Assembly: GCA_024692885.1 (NCBI GenBank) | Contig: JAILLZ010000096.1 | Span: 1 to 42,188, forward strand | From: Lachnospiraceae bacterium | GTDB lineage: Bacteria > Bacillota > Clostridia > Lachnospirales > Lachnospiraceae | DNA length: 42,188 nt | Direction: 5' to 3' | Shown: positions 23,532 to 32,518 of the stretch, piece after piece | Layout: every line of letters begins with the position of its first letter | How positions within the stretch are numbered: the first letter of the stretch is position 1 | The notes under the pieces: model-generated | Seen by the model: the letters and a program-made list of their open reading frames with translations, nothing else | Told to the model about the DNA's origin: nothing | Databases searched by the model: none | Position numbers and translations under genes: made by a program

Positions 23532-26500
23532 ATGAAGTATAAAAGGGTTTTACTGCAAACAATAGTTTCAGTTTTGGCATTTGCCACAGTGGCTGTTGTA
23601 AAAGATGTAAATATAGTGAGAGCCGAAGACAGTGCAAGTATAGGCGGTGGCTACGCGGCTACAGGGCAGATAGATGGCCTGGGATACACATCCAAGCTTT
23701 ATGATGCAACCAACGGTCTCCCTACATCCGATGCGAATTATATTTTGGGAGCATCCGACGGATACATTTGGATTGGCGGATACAGCGGCATCATACGTTA
23801 CGACGGATCTTCCTTTGAGAGAATGGACACCTCAGACGGCCTTACGAGTGGAAGGGCACTGTTCGAGGACAGCGAAGGAAGAATCTGGGTCGGAACAAAC
23901 GACAACGGTGTCGTTATGCTTGATGGAGAGAATAGGACTCACTTCACATTTAAGGAAGGCCTGGGCTCATCATCAATTCGTTCGTTTGCGGAAGATGCAA
24001 ACCATAATGTTTACATAGGATCCACTGCGGGAGTCTGCTATGTGGACAGCGATTTGGAAGTACATGTACTTGATGATGACAGAATAAATGAAGAGAGAAT
24101 ACTGCGTCTTGAGAGTGAAGCAAACGGCAGAATTATAGGACAGACAAAGGCCGGTATGGTTTTTGCCATAGAATCGGGTGAGATAACCGAGTTCTATACC
24201 AGTCAGGATCTTGGAATCGAAAAAATAACAACTTTTATACCTGATCCGGAAAACCAGGGAAAAGTTTATCTGTGCACCGAGACTAGCAATGTATATTACG
24301 GAGAATTCGGAAAAAGCGTAAACGAATTAAAAAAGATATCGGTTGCCCCGGCAGAAAACATACATTGGATTTGTTATGCCTGTGGCAGGGTATGGATTTC
24401 TTCCGTTCAGACACCGGGATATCTCGATGAAAATAATATTTTCCATGTTTTGGAGCATGTTCCTATGGACAGTGCCATCGAAATGATGACGGTCGACTAT
24501 CAGGGAAACATGTGGTATGCAAGTTCGACGATGGGAATAATGAAGGTGGTAGCGAACAATTTCACGGATGTCACCGGAGATGCGGGGATTACTACCGGAG
24601 TTGTAAACTCTACATGTTATTTTGAAGATAAGCTTTATATAGCAACCGACACGGGACTTCTTGCTCTGGATAAAAAAGGAAACGCTGCAAATGATGAAAT
24701 TACGGAGTTTATGGGTGGAGCCAGAATCAGGTCCCTGTATGACGATGGAAACGGAAATATGTGGATCTGTTCTTTCTCCAGAGACCATGGCCTGGTTAAA
24801 TGCAGTAAGGACGGCACAATTACTACTTTCACCGAAGAGAACGGAATGCCAAGCAGCGAAGCAAGATGTGCTGTCAAATTGTCAGATGGTTCATTGCTCG
24901 TAGGAACAAACAGAGGAATTGCCTTCATCGAAAACGAAAGCACAGTCAAGGCCTATCCTGAGGACAGCCTTCTCTCAAGTATGATGGCACTTACTGTCTG
25001 TGAGGGAGACAGAGGAGAGAAATACATAGGAACAGACGGAGACGGACTCTATATTCTGGATAAAAATGACAACTATGTTCATATGGGCCGTGAAGATGGT
25101 CTTACAAGTGATGTCATAATGAGAATAAAAAAGGATGAAGAGCGAGACCTTTATTGGCTCATAACTTCAAACTCCATTGAGTATATGAAGAATGATGTTA
25201 TCTCAGAGGTTACATCTTTTCCGTACAACAACAATTACGATTTATTTTTCGACAACAGAGGCTATTTGTGGATACTTTCATCCTATGGGGTTTATTGCGT
25301 AGATGAGGAATCGATGATTAACGATAATGTTACCGACTACAGACTGTATACGCTGGCAAACGGACTCATAAGCACACCTACGTCAAACTCCTACAGTGCA
25401 ATTGATGATTCGGGAAATCTTTATATTTCCGGAAGAAACGGTGTTTGCCATGTAAATATAAATAATTATTTCGAGGAGAGCGCAAATACAAAGACGGGAG
25501 TAAGTTACATTTATTGTAACAACGAAAGAGTCACAGAGGATTCCGACGGAGGTTACACTATTCCGCCGAATAACGGACGTATAAGAATCAGTGCAAAGGT
25601 TTTGGATTACACCATGTCCAATCCACTTGTGCATGTCTACATGGACGGAAGCGACGATGAAGGTATCACAGCATATGCAAGAGAGCTTTCGGATTTGGAA
25701 TACACAAACCTTAAATACGGCAATTACACTCTGCATATTCAGGTTATGAGTAATGCAGACGGAAGCATGGTGAGAGACGACACTGTAAGAATTTCCAAAC
25801 AGCCAAGATTCTTTGAGATGGCGGTTACAAAAATAATTATAGTGGCCATTGCGATAGCGGTGACGGGAATATTGGTATGGAGCATATTGACCGGAACAGT
25901 CATCAGAAAGCAATATGCGCTGATTCAGGAGGCAAAGGATGAGGCTGAGCGCGCAAACAGCGCAAAATCGCGCTTCCTTGCAAATATGTCCCATGAGATA
26001 AGAACTCCTATCAATACTATTTTGGGAATGGACGAGATGATGCTGAGGGAGGATCCTACCGGTGTTCCTAAAACCTATTTCATGTCGATGGTGAACTATG
26101 CCTTCGACATAAAAAATGCAACGGAGTCTTTGCTTGGACTCATAAATGACCTTCTTGATATTTCAAAGATTGAGTCAGGAAAGATGAATCTTGTGGAGCA
26201 GGAGTATGATGTGGCTGAAAGTCTGCGCTCCATCATTTCAATGATTCGCGTAAAGAGTGCGGAAAAGGATTTGGCATTTGACGTTACGGTTGATGAAAAG
26301 ACACCTTCACGTCTGTACGGAGATATCGGAAAGATAAAGCAGATTCTTTTAAATCTTCTTACAAATGCCGTTAAATACACGGAAGTCGGAGGATTTGTTT
26401 TGACACTGGCTGTCGAGGAAATCACTGATGAAAAAGTGAGTATCAGGTTTTCGGTTAAGGATACCGGAATGGGAGTAAAGCCTGAGGACATGGACAGGCT

Positions 26501-27743
26501 TTTCACCGCATATGAGAGACTTGAAGAGGAGAAAAACAGCGGCATACAGGGAACCGGACTGGGACTTGATATATCAAGGCGATTTGCTGAGCTCATGAAC
26601 GGAAAACTCTGGTGTGAGAGCGAATACAAAAAAGGCTCGGAATTTATCTTTACCGTAGACCAGGTTATCAAGGATAAAAAGCCTATTGGAATCTTTGTTG
26701 AACATGATGAGTTTGAATCCACGGGACCTTATGTTCCGCAGTTTATAGCACCGGATGCGGATGTTCTGGTAGTTGATGACAACCCGATGAACCTTAACGT
26801 TATAAAAGGACTTCTGAAGGCAACAAGGATGTTCGTCACCACGGCAAAGAGCGGTGAGGAATGCCTTGAAAAGATAAAATTCGGAAATTTTAACGTTGTT
26901 CTTCTTGACCATATGATGCCCGGAATGGACGGCGTGGAAACTCTTGAAAGAATAAGGCAGACACATCCTGACCTTCCGGTCTATGCCCTCACAGCAAACT
27001 CCGTGGCGGGCGAGGACTTCTATATTTCAAAGGGATTTAACGGCTATCTGGCGAAACCGATTGACAGTATAACCTTGGAGAAGACCATCATGAAGCATCT
27101 TCCTGAGGAAATCATGGAGAAGCCGGGTGAGGACGATGTGGTTGAAGAACTCACAGAGTTGCCGGAAGATATGCTTTGGATAAAAGAGGTTGAGAGCCTC
27201 AATGTTGATGATGGTATCAAGGCATCGGGAGGAATCCAGGGATACATTACATCGTTGAATCTGTTTTTGGATACGATAGATGATAATCTGAAAACTATTG
27301 AGAATGCATATAAGGCAAATAACATAAAGCTTTATAAGATAAAGGTGCATGCCCTCAAGACCTCCGCTAGGATTATAGGAGATATGAAACTTTCCAAGAT
27401 GGCTGAGGCTCTGGAAGATGCAGGAAACAGAGAAGATTATGAATACATAGACGGTCATAACGACGAGTTCATCGCTGATTACAGTGCTTACAAAGAAAAA
27501 CTTGCAAGGCTTCACAAAGAGGAAGACGATGGAAACAAAGAATTGATTTCGGACGTAGAACTTGCGGATGCGTATGCAGCACTTAAGGAGCTGATTCCTC
27601 AGATGGATTATGACTCAGTGGAAATGATTCTTAATCAGCTTGATAGTTATATGCTTCCGGATAAGGATGCAACTAAAATGAAAGAACTCAAAAAAATGCT
27701 TAAGCTTCTGGATTGGGATGGAATGGAAGCATTAATCAAATAA
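23532..27743 (+). CDS. Hybrid sensor histidine kinase with beta-propeller, receiver and HPt
   Basis: A 1403-residue one-protein phosphorelay. A signal peptide (to about residue 33) is followed by an extracytoplasmic seven-bladed-type propeller built of Reg_prop repeats (GYIWIGGYSGIIRYDG, GRIWVGTNDNGVVMLDG and others, to ~690). Then come a Y_Y_Y-like beta-sandwich, one helix (~768-790) and the HisKA domain with H821 in SHEIRTP. The ATPase has NLLTNAVKY, DTGMGV and GTGLGLDIS, the receiver has D1126 in LLDHMMPG, and the HPt-like end has H1273 in HALKTSAR. Such propeller kinases sense polysaccharide breakdown products in Bacteroidetes; the ligand here is unknown. ATG 23532 fits the GGGG site better than 23526. 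No DNA-binding domain, so output goes through the next gene or a protein elsewhere. Confidence 0.93.
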   Translation: MKYKRVLLQTIVSVLAFATVAVVKDVNIVRAEDSASIGGGYAATGQIDGLGYTSKLYDATNGLPTSDANYILGASDGYIWIGGYSGIIRYDGSSFERMDTSDGLTSGRALFEDSEGRIWVGTNDNGVVMLDGENRTHFTFKEGLGSSSIRSFAEDANHNVYIGSTAGVCYVDSDLEVHVLDDDRINEERILRLESEANGRIIGQTKAGMVFAIESGEITEFYTSQDLGIEKITTFIPDPENQGKVYLCTETSNVYYGEFGKSVNELKKISVAPAENIHWICYACGRVWISSVQTPGYLDENNIFHVLEHVPMDSAIEMMTVDYQGNMWYASSTMGIMKVVANNFTDVTGDAGITTGVVNSTCYFEDKLYIATDTGLLALDKKGNAANDEITEFMGGARIRSLYDDGNGNMWICSFSRDHGLVKCSKDGTITTFTEENGMPSSEARCAVKLSDGSLLVGTNRGIAFIENESTVKAYPEDSLLSSMMALTVCEGDRGEKYIGTDGDGLYILDKNDNYVHMGREDGLTSDVIMRIKKDEERDLYWLITSNSIEYMKNDVISEVTSFPYNNNYDLFFDNRGYLWILSSYGVYCVDEESMINDNVTDYRLYTLANGLISTPTSNSYSAIDDSGNLYISGRNGVCHVNINNYFEESANTKTGVSYIYCNNERVTEDSDGGYTIPPNNGRIRISAKVLDYTMSNPLVHVYMDGSDDEGITAYARELSDLEYTNLKYGNYTLHIQVMSNADGSMVRDDTVRISKQPRFFEMAVTKIIIVAIAIAVTGILVWSILTGTVIRKQYALIQEAKDEAERANSAKSRFLANMSHEIRTPINTILGMDEMMLREDPTGVPKTYFMSMVNYAFDIKNATESLLGLINDLLDISKIESGKMNLVEQEYDVAESLRSIISMIRVKSAEKDLAFDVTVDEKTPSRLYGDIGKIKQILLNLLTNAVKYTEVGGFVLTLAVEEITDEKVSIRFSVKDTGMGVKPEDMDRLFTAYERLEEEKNSGIQGTGLGLDISRRFAELMNGKLWCESEYKKGSEFIFTVDQVIKDKKPIGIFVEHDEFESTGPYVPQFIAPDADVLVVDDNPMNLNVIKGLLKATRMFVTTAKSGEECLEKIKFGNFNVVLLDHMMPGMDGVETLERIRQTHPDLPVYALTANSVAGEDFYISKGFNGYLAKPIDSITLEKTIMKHLPEEIMEKPGEDDVVEELTELPEDMLWIKEVESLNVDDGIKASGGIQGYITSLNLFLDTIDDNLKTIENAYKANNIKLYKIKVHALKTSARIIGDMKLSKMAEALEDAGNREDYEYIDGHNDEFIADYSAYKEKLARLHKEEDDGNKELISDVELADAYAALKELIPQMDYDSVEMILNQLDSYMLPDKDATKMKELKKMLKLLDWDGMEALIK

Positions 27744-27760
27744 AACAAAGGAGAGAGATT

Positions 27761-28513
27761 GTGAGAAAAATACTGATGATTGGCGCCAGGGAGACATTTC
27801 TCGTACGAGTGCTGGTGGATAAGCTTGTGAAGGAAGACTTTAACTGCATATTTGTACCATGGAATATCAATGACATTAACAAAAGCTGGGACGGGACAGC
27901 GCTGGTATGCCTTTATATGGATGATAAGGAGTATCCGCCCGAGGATGTCATTCACTATTTGAACGACAAGATGGATGAGGACAATCTACAGATGATGGCT
28001 GTGGGTGAAAAAAACGATATGGTAAGACTCCTGGGCAGCATCAAAGAAGATTTGGTCTATGAGAGTTTTGTAAGACCAATCAATAACGATGCCTTTGTTC
28101 AAGCTGTACAGAAGCTGTTCAAAAAAGTGGATGCGGGAGAGTTCAAAAAGAACATTCTGATAGTGGATGACGATCCGAATTATCTTGGTATAGTCAGGGA
28201 GTGGCTCAGAGAAAAATACAAGGTTTCCATGGCAAATTCAGGATTGCAGGCCATAAAATGGCTGGGGAAAAACACTGTCGATCTTATTCTTCTCGACTAT
28301 GAAATGCCGGTTACCAGTGGACCGCAGGTCTTGGAGATGTTAAGAAGCGATGAGGATACGAAGGAAATCCCTGTCATGTTTCTTACAGGAAAAGGTGACA
28401 AGGAAAGTGTAATGAGCGTTCTTGAATTAAAGCCGGAAGGATATTTTTTGAAGAGCATCGGAAAGCAGGAACTCATAGAGCAGCTTGACGTATTTTTCAT
28501 AAAGCACAGATAA
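27761..28513 (+). CDS. Response regulator with pseudo-receiver plus receiver, no output domain
   Basis: Protein of 250 residues. The N-terminal ~115 residues have a receiver-like alternation but lack the acidic pocket and phospho-Asp. The C-terminal domain is a full receiver: NILIVDDDPNY for the acidic pair, D179 in LILLDYEMP, MFLTGK for Thr and Lys. There is no DNA-binding or enzymatic domain, so it likely passes signal by protein contact. GTG 27761 is set by AAAGGAGAG six to seven nt upstream; an in-frame ATG at 27713 lies inside the kinase gene. It sits 17 bp after the hybrid kinase, whose HPt could phosphorylate it, and 50 bp before the next HD-GYP gene. Confidence 0.88.
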   Translation: MRKILMIGARETFLVRVLVDKLVKEDFNCIFVPWNINDINKSWDGTALVCLYMDDKEYPPEDVIHYLNDKMDEDNLQMMAVGEKNDMVRLLGSIKEDLVYESFVRPINNDAFVQAVQKLFKKVDAGEFKKNILIVDDDPNYLGIVREWLREKYKVSMANSGLQAIKWLGKNTVDLILLDYEMPVTSGPQVLEMLRSDEDTKEIPVMFLTGKGDKESVMSVLELKPEGYFLKSIGKQELIEQLDVFFIKHR

Positions 28514-28563
28514 GAGGAATCTGAAGATTTTTTTAGAAATGCACAGGTAAGAGGAACTATCAT

Positions 28564-31002
28564 ATGATGGAGTTTTTGAAAACAAATCAGCTGAATTTCA
28601 TGTTGGTAATGAGCAGCGTCTGCGGCACCATTGCGGTCTTTGTAATGATTGCCAAAGCACTGCCGTTTAAAAGGCGAATGGCATTGCTGTCTCTTGAATT
28701 GACAGCCATGTTTCTTTTGTACTTTGACCGATTGGCATATATGTTTTCGGGAGATCCGACTCCATATGGATTTGTGATGGTGCGAGTGACAAACTTTTTG
28801 GTTTTCTCACTTACACTTGGAGTTATTATATCGCTGAATTTCTACATTTCGGATTTGCTTACGACAGAAGGTGGGCTTGAGTCGGCTCCGAAAAGGCTGT
28901 ATATTTCTTTGGCTCTTGCAATTATTGGAATAATACTGATAGTTATTTCGCAGTTTACGGGGCTTTATTATTACTTTGATGAGGCAAACCGTTATCACAG
29001 AGGTCCGGGATTTTTGCTCTGTTATGTTTTCCCGCTTATAACACCTCTTGTACAGCTTACCGTAATTGTTCAGAATCGTGAGAGATTCAATAAAGGAATA
29101 TACAGGTCTTTGATTTTGTTTATTTTTGCGCCTATTGTTGCATCAGTAATTCAGATTTTTGCATACGGACTCTCACTCACAAATATGGCAATGGTTGGAA
29201 TGGGTATTGTTGTATACGTTTATGCCATCATAGATGTGAACCAAAAGATTGAGCGGTCCAAAAAGCGCGAGATGGATATTTTAAAGGAAGAACGAAAGAA
29301 GATGCAGCATCTTTTCGAGGAGACTTCCACAGCTTTCATAAATGCTCTGGATGATAAGGGTGAGTATTCAAAAGGCCACTCAGTGAGAGTGGCGCGATAT
29401 GCGAGAAAGATAGCACAGGCCTGCGGAAAAAACGAAGCAGAGTGCGATGAAGTATACTACAGCGGATTGCTTCATGATGTCGGAAAGATAGGGCTTCCGG
29501 AAGAACTCTTGAAAAAGGATGAACTGACGGAAGAAGAGAAAATAAAAATGAAGGAAAAACCTGTTATTGGAGATAGGATTCTCTCGGGCATTACGGATTT
29601 CCCAAGGTTAAGATTCGGTGCGAAGTATGCCTTTGAAAAATATGACGGAACGGGGTACCCGGACCAGCTTAAAGGTGAGGAAATACCGGAAGTAGGAAGG
29701 ATAATTGCCGTAGCCAATTATTATGACAGAATCACTTCACAGAAGAGTGACAGATCCCCGTATCCACAGATGGTTGTGCGAGAGGAGTTTGTAAAAAAGG
29801 CCGGAAATGACTTTGATCCAAGATTTGCGGGAGCGATGGTTTCACTTATAGATGAAGATTCCGACTATCTAATGCAAAACAGTGATGAAAATTACAGGAA
29901 CGAGCCGGATAAATTTGTGGAGGCAAATGCCTACAGAAGTTCTGTTTCAAAAGGAATTCTTATAGAAAACATTTCAACGGTCATTCGTTTTAAATGCAAA
30001 AAACGTGAGGATTCGCCAACCGGTTTCTCCGCTCCTTCCATAATCTTGTTTGATTCCTATGACGGAAGAGTTCATGATGCAAAAAAGAATATAGATGTAT
30101 TCGGATATCTGGAGTATGGTGAGATCTTCTTTGATGGACACGTTATCTGTACTGCTGCCAGAAGCATGGATGTTAAGGTGACGGAAAGAACCGTACATAC
30201 TGAGGAAGAAATACAAGAGCAGCTTGATTCTTCCAAGATAGAAAAAAACAAAAAAGCTGAATCATTTATTCTGAATAAGATGGAGTCGGAATACGAGATA
30301 TATACCGGACGAATAGAAGACCATGCAAAGATTATCGTAAAGACTCCGGAGAAGGTAATAGAGGTTGTGGCAGCACTTCCAAACAGTTCAAAGTATGCCT
30401 ATGTTGGCCTCACCGGCGAGTATTGTACGCTGGATGACATAGCTATAGAAAAGACGATTGAGAAGGCTTACGATGAGATACCGCGTATTGCGCCTTATGT
30501 GCAGTATACAAACAGAATGCAGTCGGACATCCCGAATATCCAGGTGGACAGTACAAGACTTGTTTACACGAGGGGAATACCTCTTGAGGACAGTCTGCAG
30601 ATAAAATTCCATACGATGAGTCTGCCGTCGGCAAATCTCATCTGGCACTGTCCGTACATTATCATTTTCCATTCGGACGATGGCCTTGTGAACGGAAAGA
30701 ATTACAAAGAATACGCGTTCATAAAGATGAGTGGTGAGAATGAAGGAAAATATGATTATTCAGAGAACAGCATCGAGGTTACAAGAGGAGAAGAGTTTGT
30801 AAACTGGGAAGACTGGGAAGAATGCAACCGCGAAGGCGTGGAGTGCGAGGCTGTCTTTGAGAAAAAAGGCAAAACTATTATTACTCAGGCCGAGAATAAC
30901 GGAATCGGAATTGTCAATAAGACAAGACTCTTCGAAGCTGATGATGAAGTGTATGTAGCCCTCACCGGAGATCAGGTGGCTTTGACGGATATAAGAATAT
31001 AA
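28564..31002 (+). CDS. 7TM HD-GYP-like protein with lost metal ligands and duplicated C-terminal module
   Basis: Protein of 812 residues. Seven hydrophobic segments (to ~225) resemble the 7TM sensor of some histidine kinases, followed by a short coiled linker (~230-255) and an HD-GYP domain to ~445. H304-D305 are kept (LLHDVGKIGLPEE), but the later ligand sites are altered: KxH became KEKPVIG and HHE became AFE (YAFEKYDGTGYPD). Catalysis is doubtful. The last ~360 residues are two copies of an unrecognised beta-rich module; each ends with the same pattern, YVGLTGEYCTLDDIAI and YVALTGDQVALTDIRI. No helix separates these from the HD-GYP part, so they should be cytosolic. Last gene of the signalling block; AGAGGA lies eight nt before the ATG. 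Confidence 0.85.
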   Translation: MMEFLKTNQLNFMLVMSSVCGTIAVFVMIAKALPFKRRMALLSLELTAMFLLYFDRLAYMFSGDPTPYGFVMVRVTNFLVFSLTLGVIISLNFYISDLLTTEGGLESAPKRLYISLALAIIGIILIVISQFTGLYYYFDEANRYHRGPGFLLCYVFPLITPLVQLTVIVQNRERFNKGIYRSLILFIFAPIVASVIQIFAYGLSLTNMAMVGMGIVVYVYAIIDVNQKIERSKKREMDILKEERKKMQHLFEETSTAFINALDDKGEYSKGHSVRVARYARKIAQACGKNEAECDEVYYSGLLHDVGKIGLPEELLKKDELTEEEKIKMKEKPVIGDRILSGITDFPRLRFGAKYAFEKYDGTGYPDQLKGEEIPEVGRIIAVANYYDRITSQKSDRSPYPQMVVREEFVKKAGNDFDPRFAGAMVSLIDEDSDYLMQNSDENYRNEPDKFVEANAYRSSVSKGILIENISTVIRFKCKKREDSPTGFSAPSIILFDSYDGRVHDAKKNIDVFGYLEYGEIFFDGHVICTAARSMDVKVTERTVHTEEEIQEQLDSSKIEKNKKAESFILNKMESEYEIYTGRIEDHAKIIVKTPEKVIEVVAALPNSSKYAYVGLTGEYCTLDDIAIEKTIEKAYDEIPRIAPYVQYTNRMQSDIPNIQVDSTRLVYTRGIPLEDSLQIKFHTMSLPSANLIWHCPYIIIFHSDDGLVNGKNYKEYAFIKMSGENEGKYDYSENSIEVTRGEEFVNWEDWEECNREGVECEAVFEKKGKTIITQAENNGIGIVNKTRLFEADDEVYVALTGDQVALTDIRI

Positions 31003-31051
31003 GAATATAAGAAGACCGTGAAAAGACTATTATTTAAGTGTTGTTAATCTA

Positions 31052-31104
31052 TTGTTAACTAAAATGATAAAATGGTTGACAAATGAAAGCTGTTGCCATA
31101 TTCT
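31052..31104 (+). promoter_or_regulatory. BirA-like operator overlapping the bioY promoter
   Basis: TTGTTAACT (31052-31060), 13 bp, then GGTTGACAA (31074-31082) forms a near-perfect dyad of the BirA type (TTGTTAAC and GTTAACAA half-sites). The right half-site contains the -35 TTGACA (31076-31081); a -10 TATTCT (31099-31104) follows after 17 bp. Biotin-bound BirA would block polymerase here. Confidence 0.75.
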
Positions 31105-31195
31105 GTCTCTTGGCATATGAAACATAGCGAGTGAATTCTACGCGTATAAGAAATCATATGCATCAAGTAGATAAATATTTGGAGGAACATCATTT

Positions 31196-31747
31196 ATGAA
31201 TCGTGGCAAGCTTTATTTTTGGACAACCTGTGCCCTCATGACAGCAATTATGTGCATATTGGGACCTGTAACCCTTCCTATTGGGCCGATACCGGTTTCG
31301 CTCATGCTTTTGGTAATATTCCTGTCGGTTATCATTCTTGGAACAAAGGGAGCTGTGGTAAGCACTGTTTTGTATCTTCTCATAGGAATGGCCGGACTTC
31401 CGGTTTTCTCCGGATACTCGGGTGGAATCACAAAGATTGCCGGACCTACGGGAGGCTATCTTGTAGGATACATATTTGCAGCCCTTATAGCCGGCATAAT
31501 AAATGAGAAGGCAAAAGGAAAGACAGCGTTCATCATTCTTGGAATGGTACTTGGAACAGCTGTTGCCTATTCATTTGGAACTGTTTGGTTTATCATCCTG
31601 ATGAAGGTTGATTTATGGTACGCCCTCACAGTGTGTGTATTTCCGTTCATTCCTTTTGATGTGGCGAAAATGTTGATCGCGACATATCTTGGAAGGGCGG
31701 TTAAAAACGCGCTGATGAAGAGCGGACATTATGATTTCGAAGTATAA
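31196..31747 (+). CDS. bioY: Biotin transporter S component BioY
   Basis: Membrane protein of 183 residues with six hydrophobic segments and BioY marks (LPIGPIPVSLMLLVIFLSV, LLIGMAGLPVFSGYSGG, then GPTGGYLVGYIFAAL). It binds and imports biotin, usually with the shared ECF energising module encoded elsewhere. GGAGG precedes the ATG. The BirA-like operator upstream fits biotin control. The AlkD-like gene begins 3 bp after its stop. Confidence 0.95.
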   Translation: MNRGKLYFWTTCALMTAIMCILGPVTLPIGPIPVSLMLLVIFLSVIILGTKGAVVSTVLYLLIGMAGLPVFSGYSGGITKIAGPTGGYLVGYIFAALIAGIINEKAKGKTAFIILGMVLGTAVAYSFGTVWFIILMKVDLWYALTVCVFPFIPFDVAKMLIATYLGRAVKNALMKSGHYDFEV

Positions 31748-31750
31748 AAA

Positions 31751-32443
31751 ATGATTTCAGAAGAGATAAGAAAAAAACTGTACGAACTGCAAGACAAGAA
31801 ATATCGAGATTTTCAGAGCGGTCTCACTCCGACTCTGGAATCGGACAGAACGATTGGTGTGAGAACTCCGGAACTGAGAAAACTTGCAAAGGAACTTGCA
31901 AAACGAAATGACGTTGCAGACTTTTTGTCATTATTGCCGCATGAGTATTTCGAGGAGAACCAGCTGCAGGCCTTTATAATCTCAGATAGGAAGGACTTTG
32001 ATGAGTGTATGGATGGGCTCAAAAGATTTCTTCCCTTTGTGGACAATTGGGCTACCTGCGATCAGATGTCTCCGAAGGTTTTTAAGAAGCACAAAAAAGA
32101 GCTTCTGCCTTACATAAAAGAATGGATTGGGTCGAGTGAAACATACACCGTTCGGTTTGGAATAAAGATGCTGATGGAGCATTTTTTGGATGAGGATTTT
32201 GACATCGCTTATCCTGAGATGGTGGCGCATGTTCGCTCTGATGAGTACTATGTCAATATGATGATAGCCTGGTATTTTGCAACAGCTCTTGCTAAGCAGT
32301 ACGATATGGTAATACCTTTTATAGAGGAACATCGTTTAGATAAGTGGACTCATAATAAGACGATACAAAAGTCGGTGGAGAGCTATCGAATATCTGATGA
32401 ACAAAAGGCTTATCTCAAAAGCCTTAAAGATAAGAGCAAATAA
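31751..32443 (+). CDS. AlkD-like DNA alkylation repair protein
   Basis: A 230-residue all-helical HEAT-like-repeat protein of the AlkD DNA glycosylase family, which removes positively charged alkylated bases. Family marks include YRDFQSGLTP near the N-terminus, GVRTPELRKLAKEL, NWATCDQMSPKVF and MIAWYFATALAKQYD. It starts 3 bp after bioY with no ribosome site of its own, so it is probably translated by coupling. The link to biotin is probably only positional. Confidence 0.88.
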   Translation: MISEEIRKKLYELQDKKYRDFQSGLTPTLESDRTIGVRTPELRKLAKELAKRNDVADFLSLLPHEYFEENQLQAFIISDRKDFDECMDGLKRFLPFVDNWATCDQMSPKVFKKHKKELLPYIKEWIGSSETYTVRFGIKMLMEHFLDEDFDIAYPEMVAHVRSDEYYVNMMIAWYFATALAKQYDMVIPFIEEHRLDKWTHNKTIQKSVESYRISDEQKAYLKSLKDKSK

Positions 32444-32447
32444 AAAG

Positions 32448-32485
32448 GCTCCGGGTTACGCATGTAACTCGGAGCTATCTTTATA
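32448..32485. terminator. Bidirectional terminator between alkD-like gene and the symporter
   Basis: GCTCCGGGTTAC (32448-32459) pairs with GTAACTCGGAGC (32464-32475) with one mismatch, followed by a T-rich tail on the plus strand and preceded by an A-rich run that is a T tail for the minus strand. It lies between two convergent genes. Confidence 0.85.
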
Positions 32486-32518
32486 TGTTTAATATACAAG
32501 TCTGATTTGAAGTTTATT

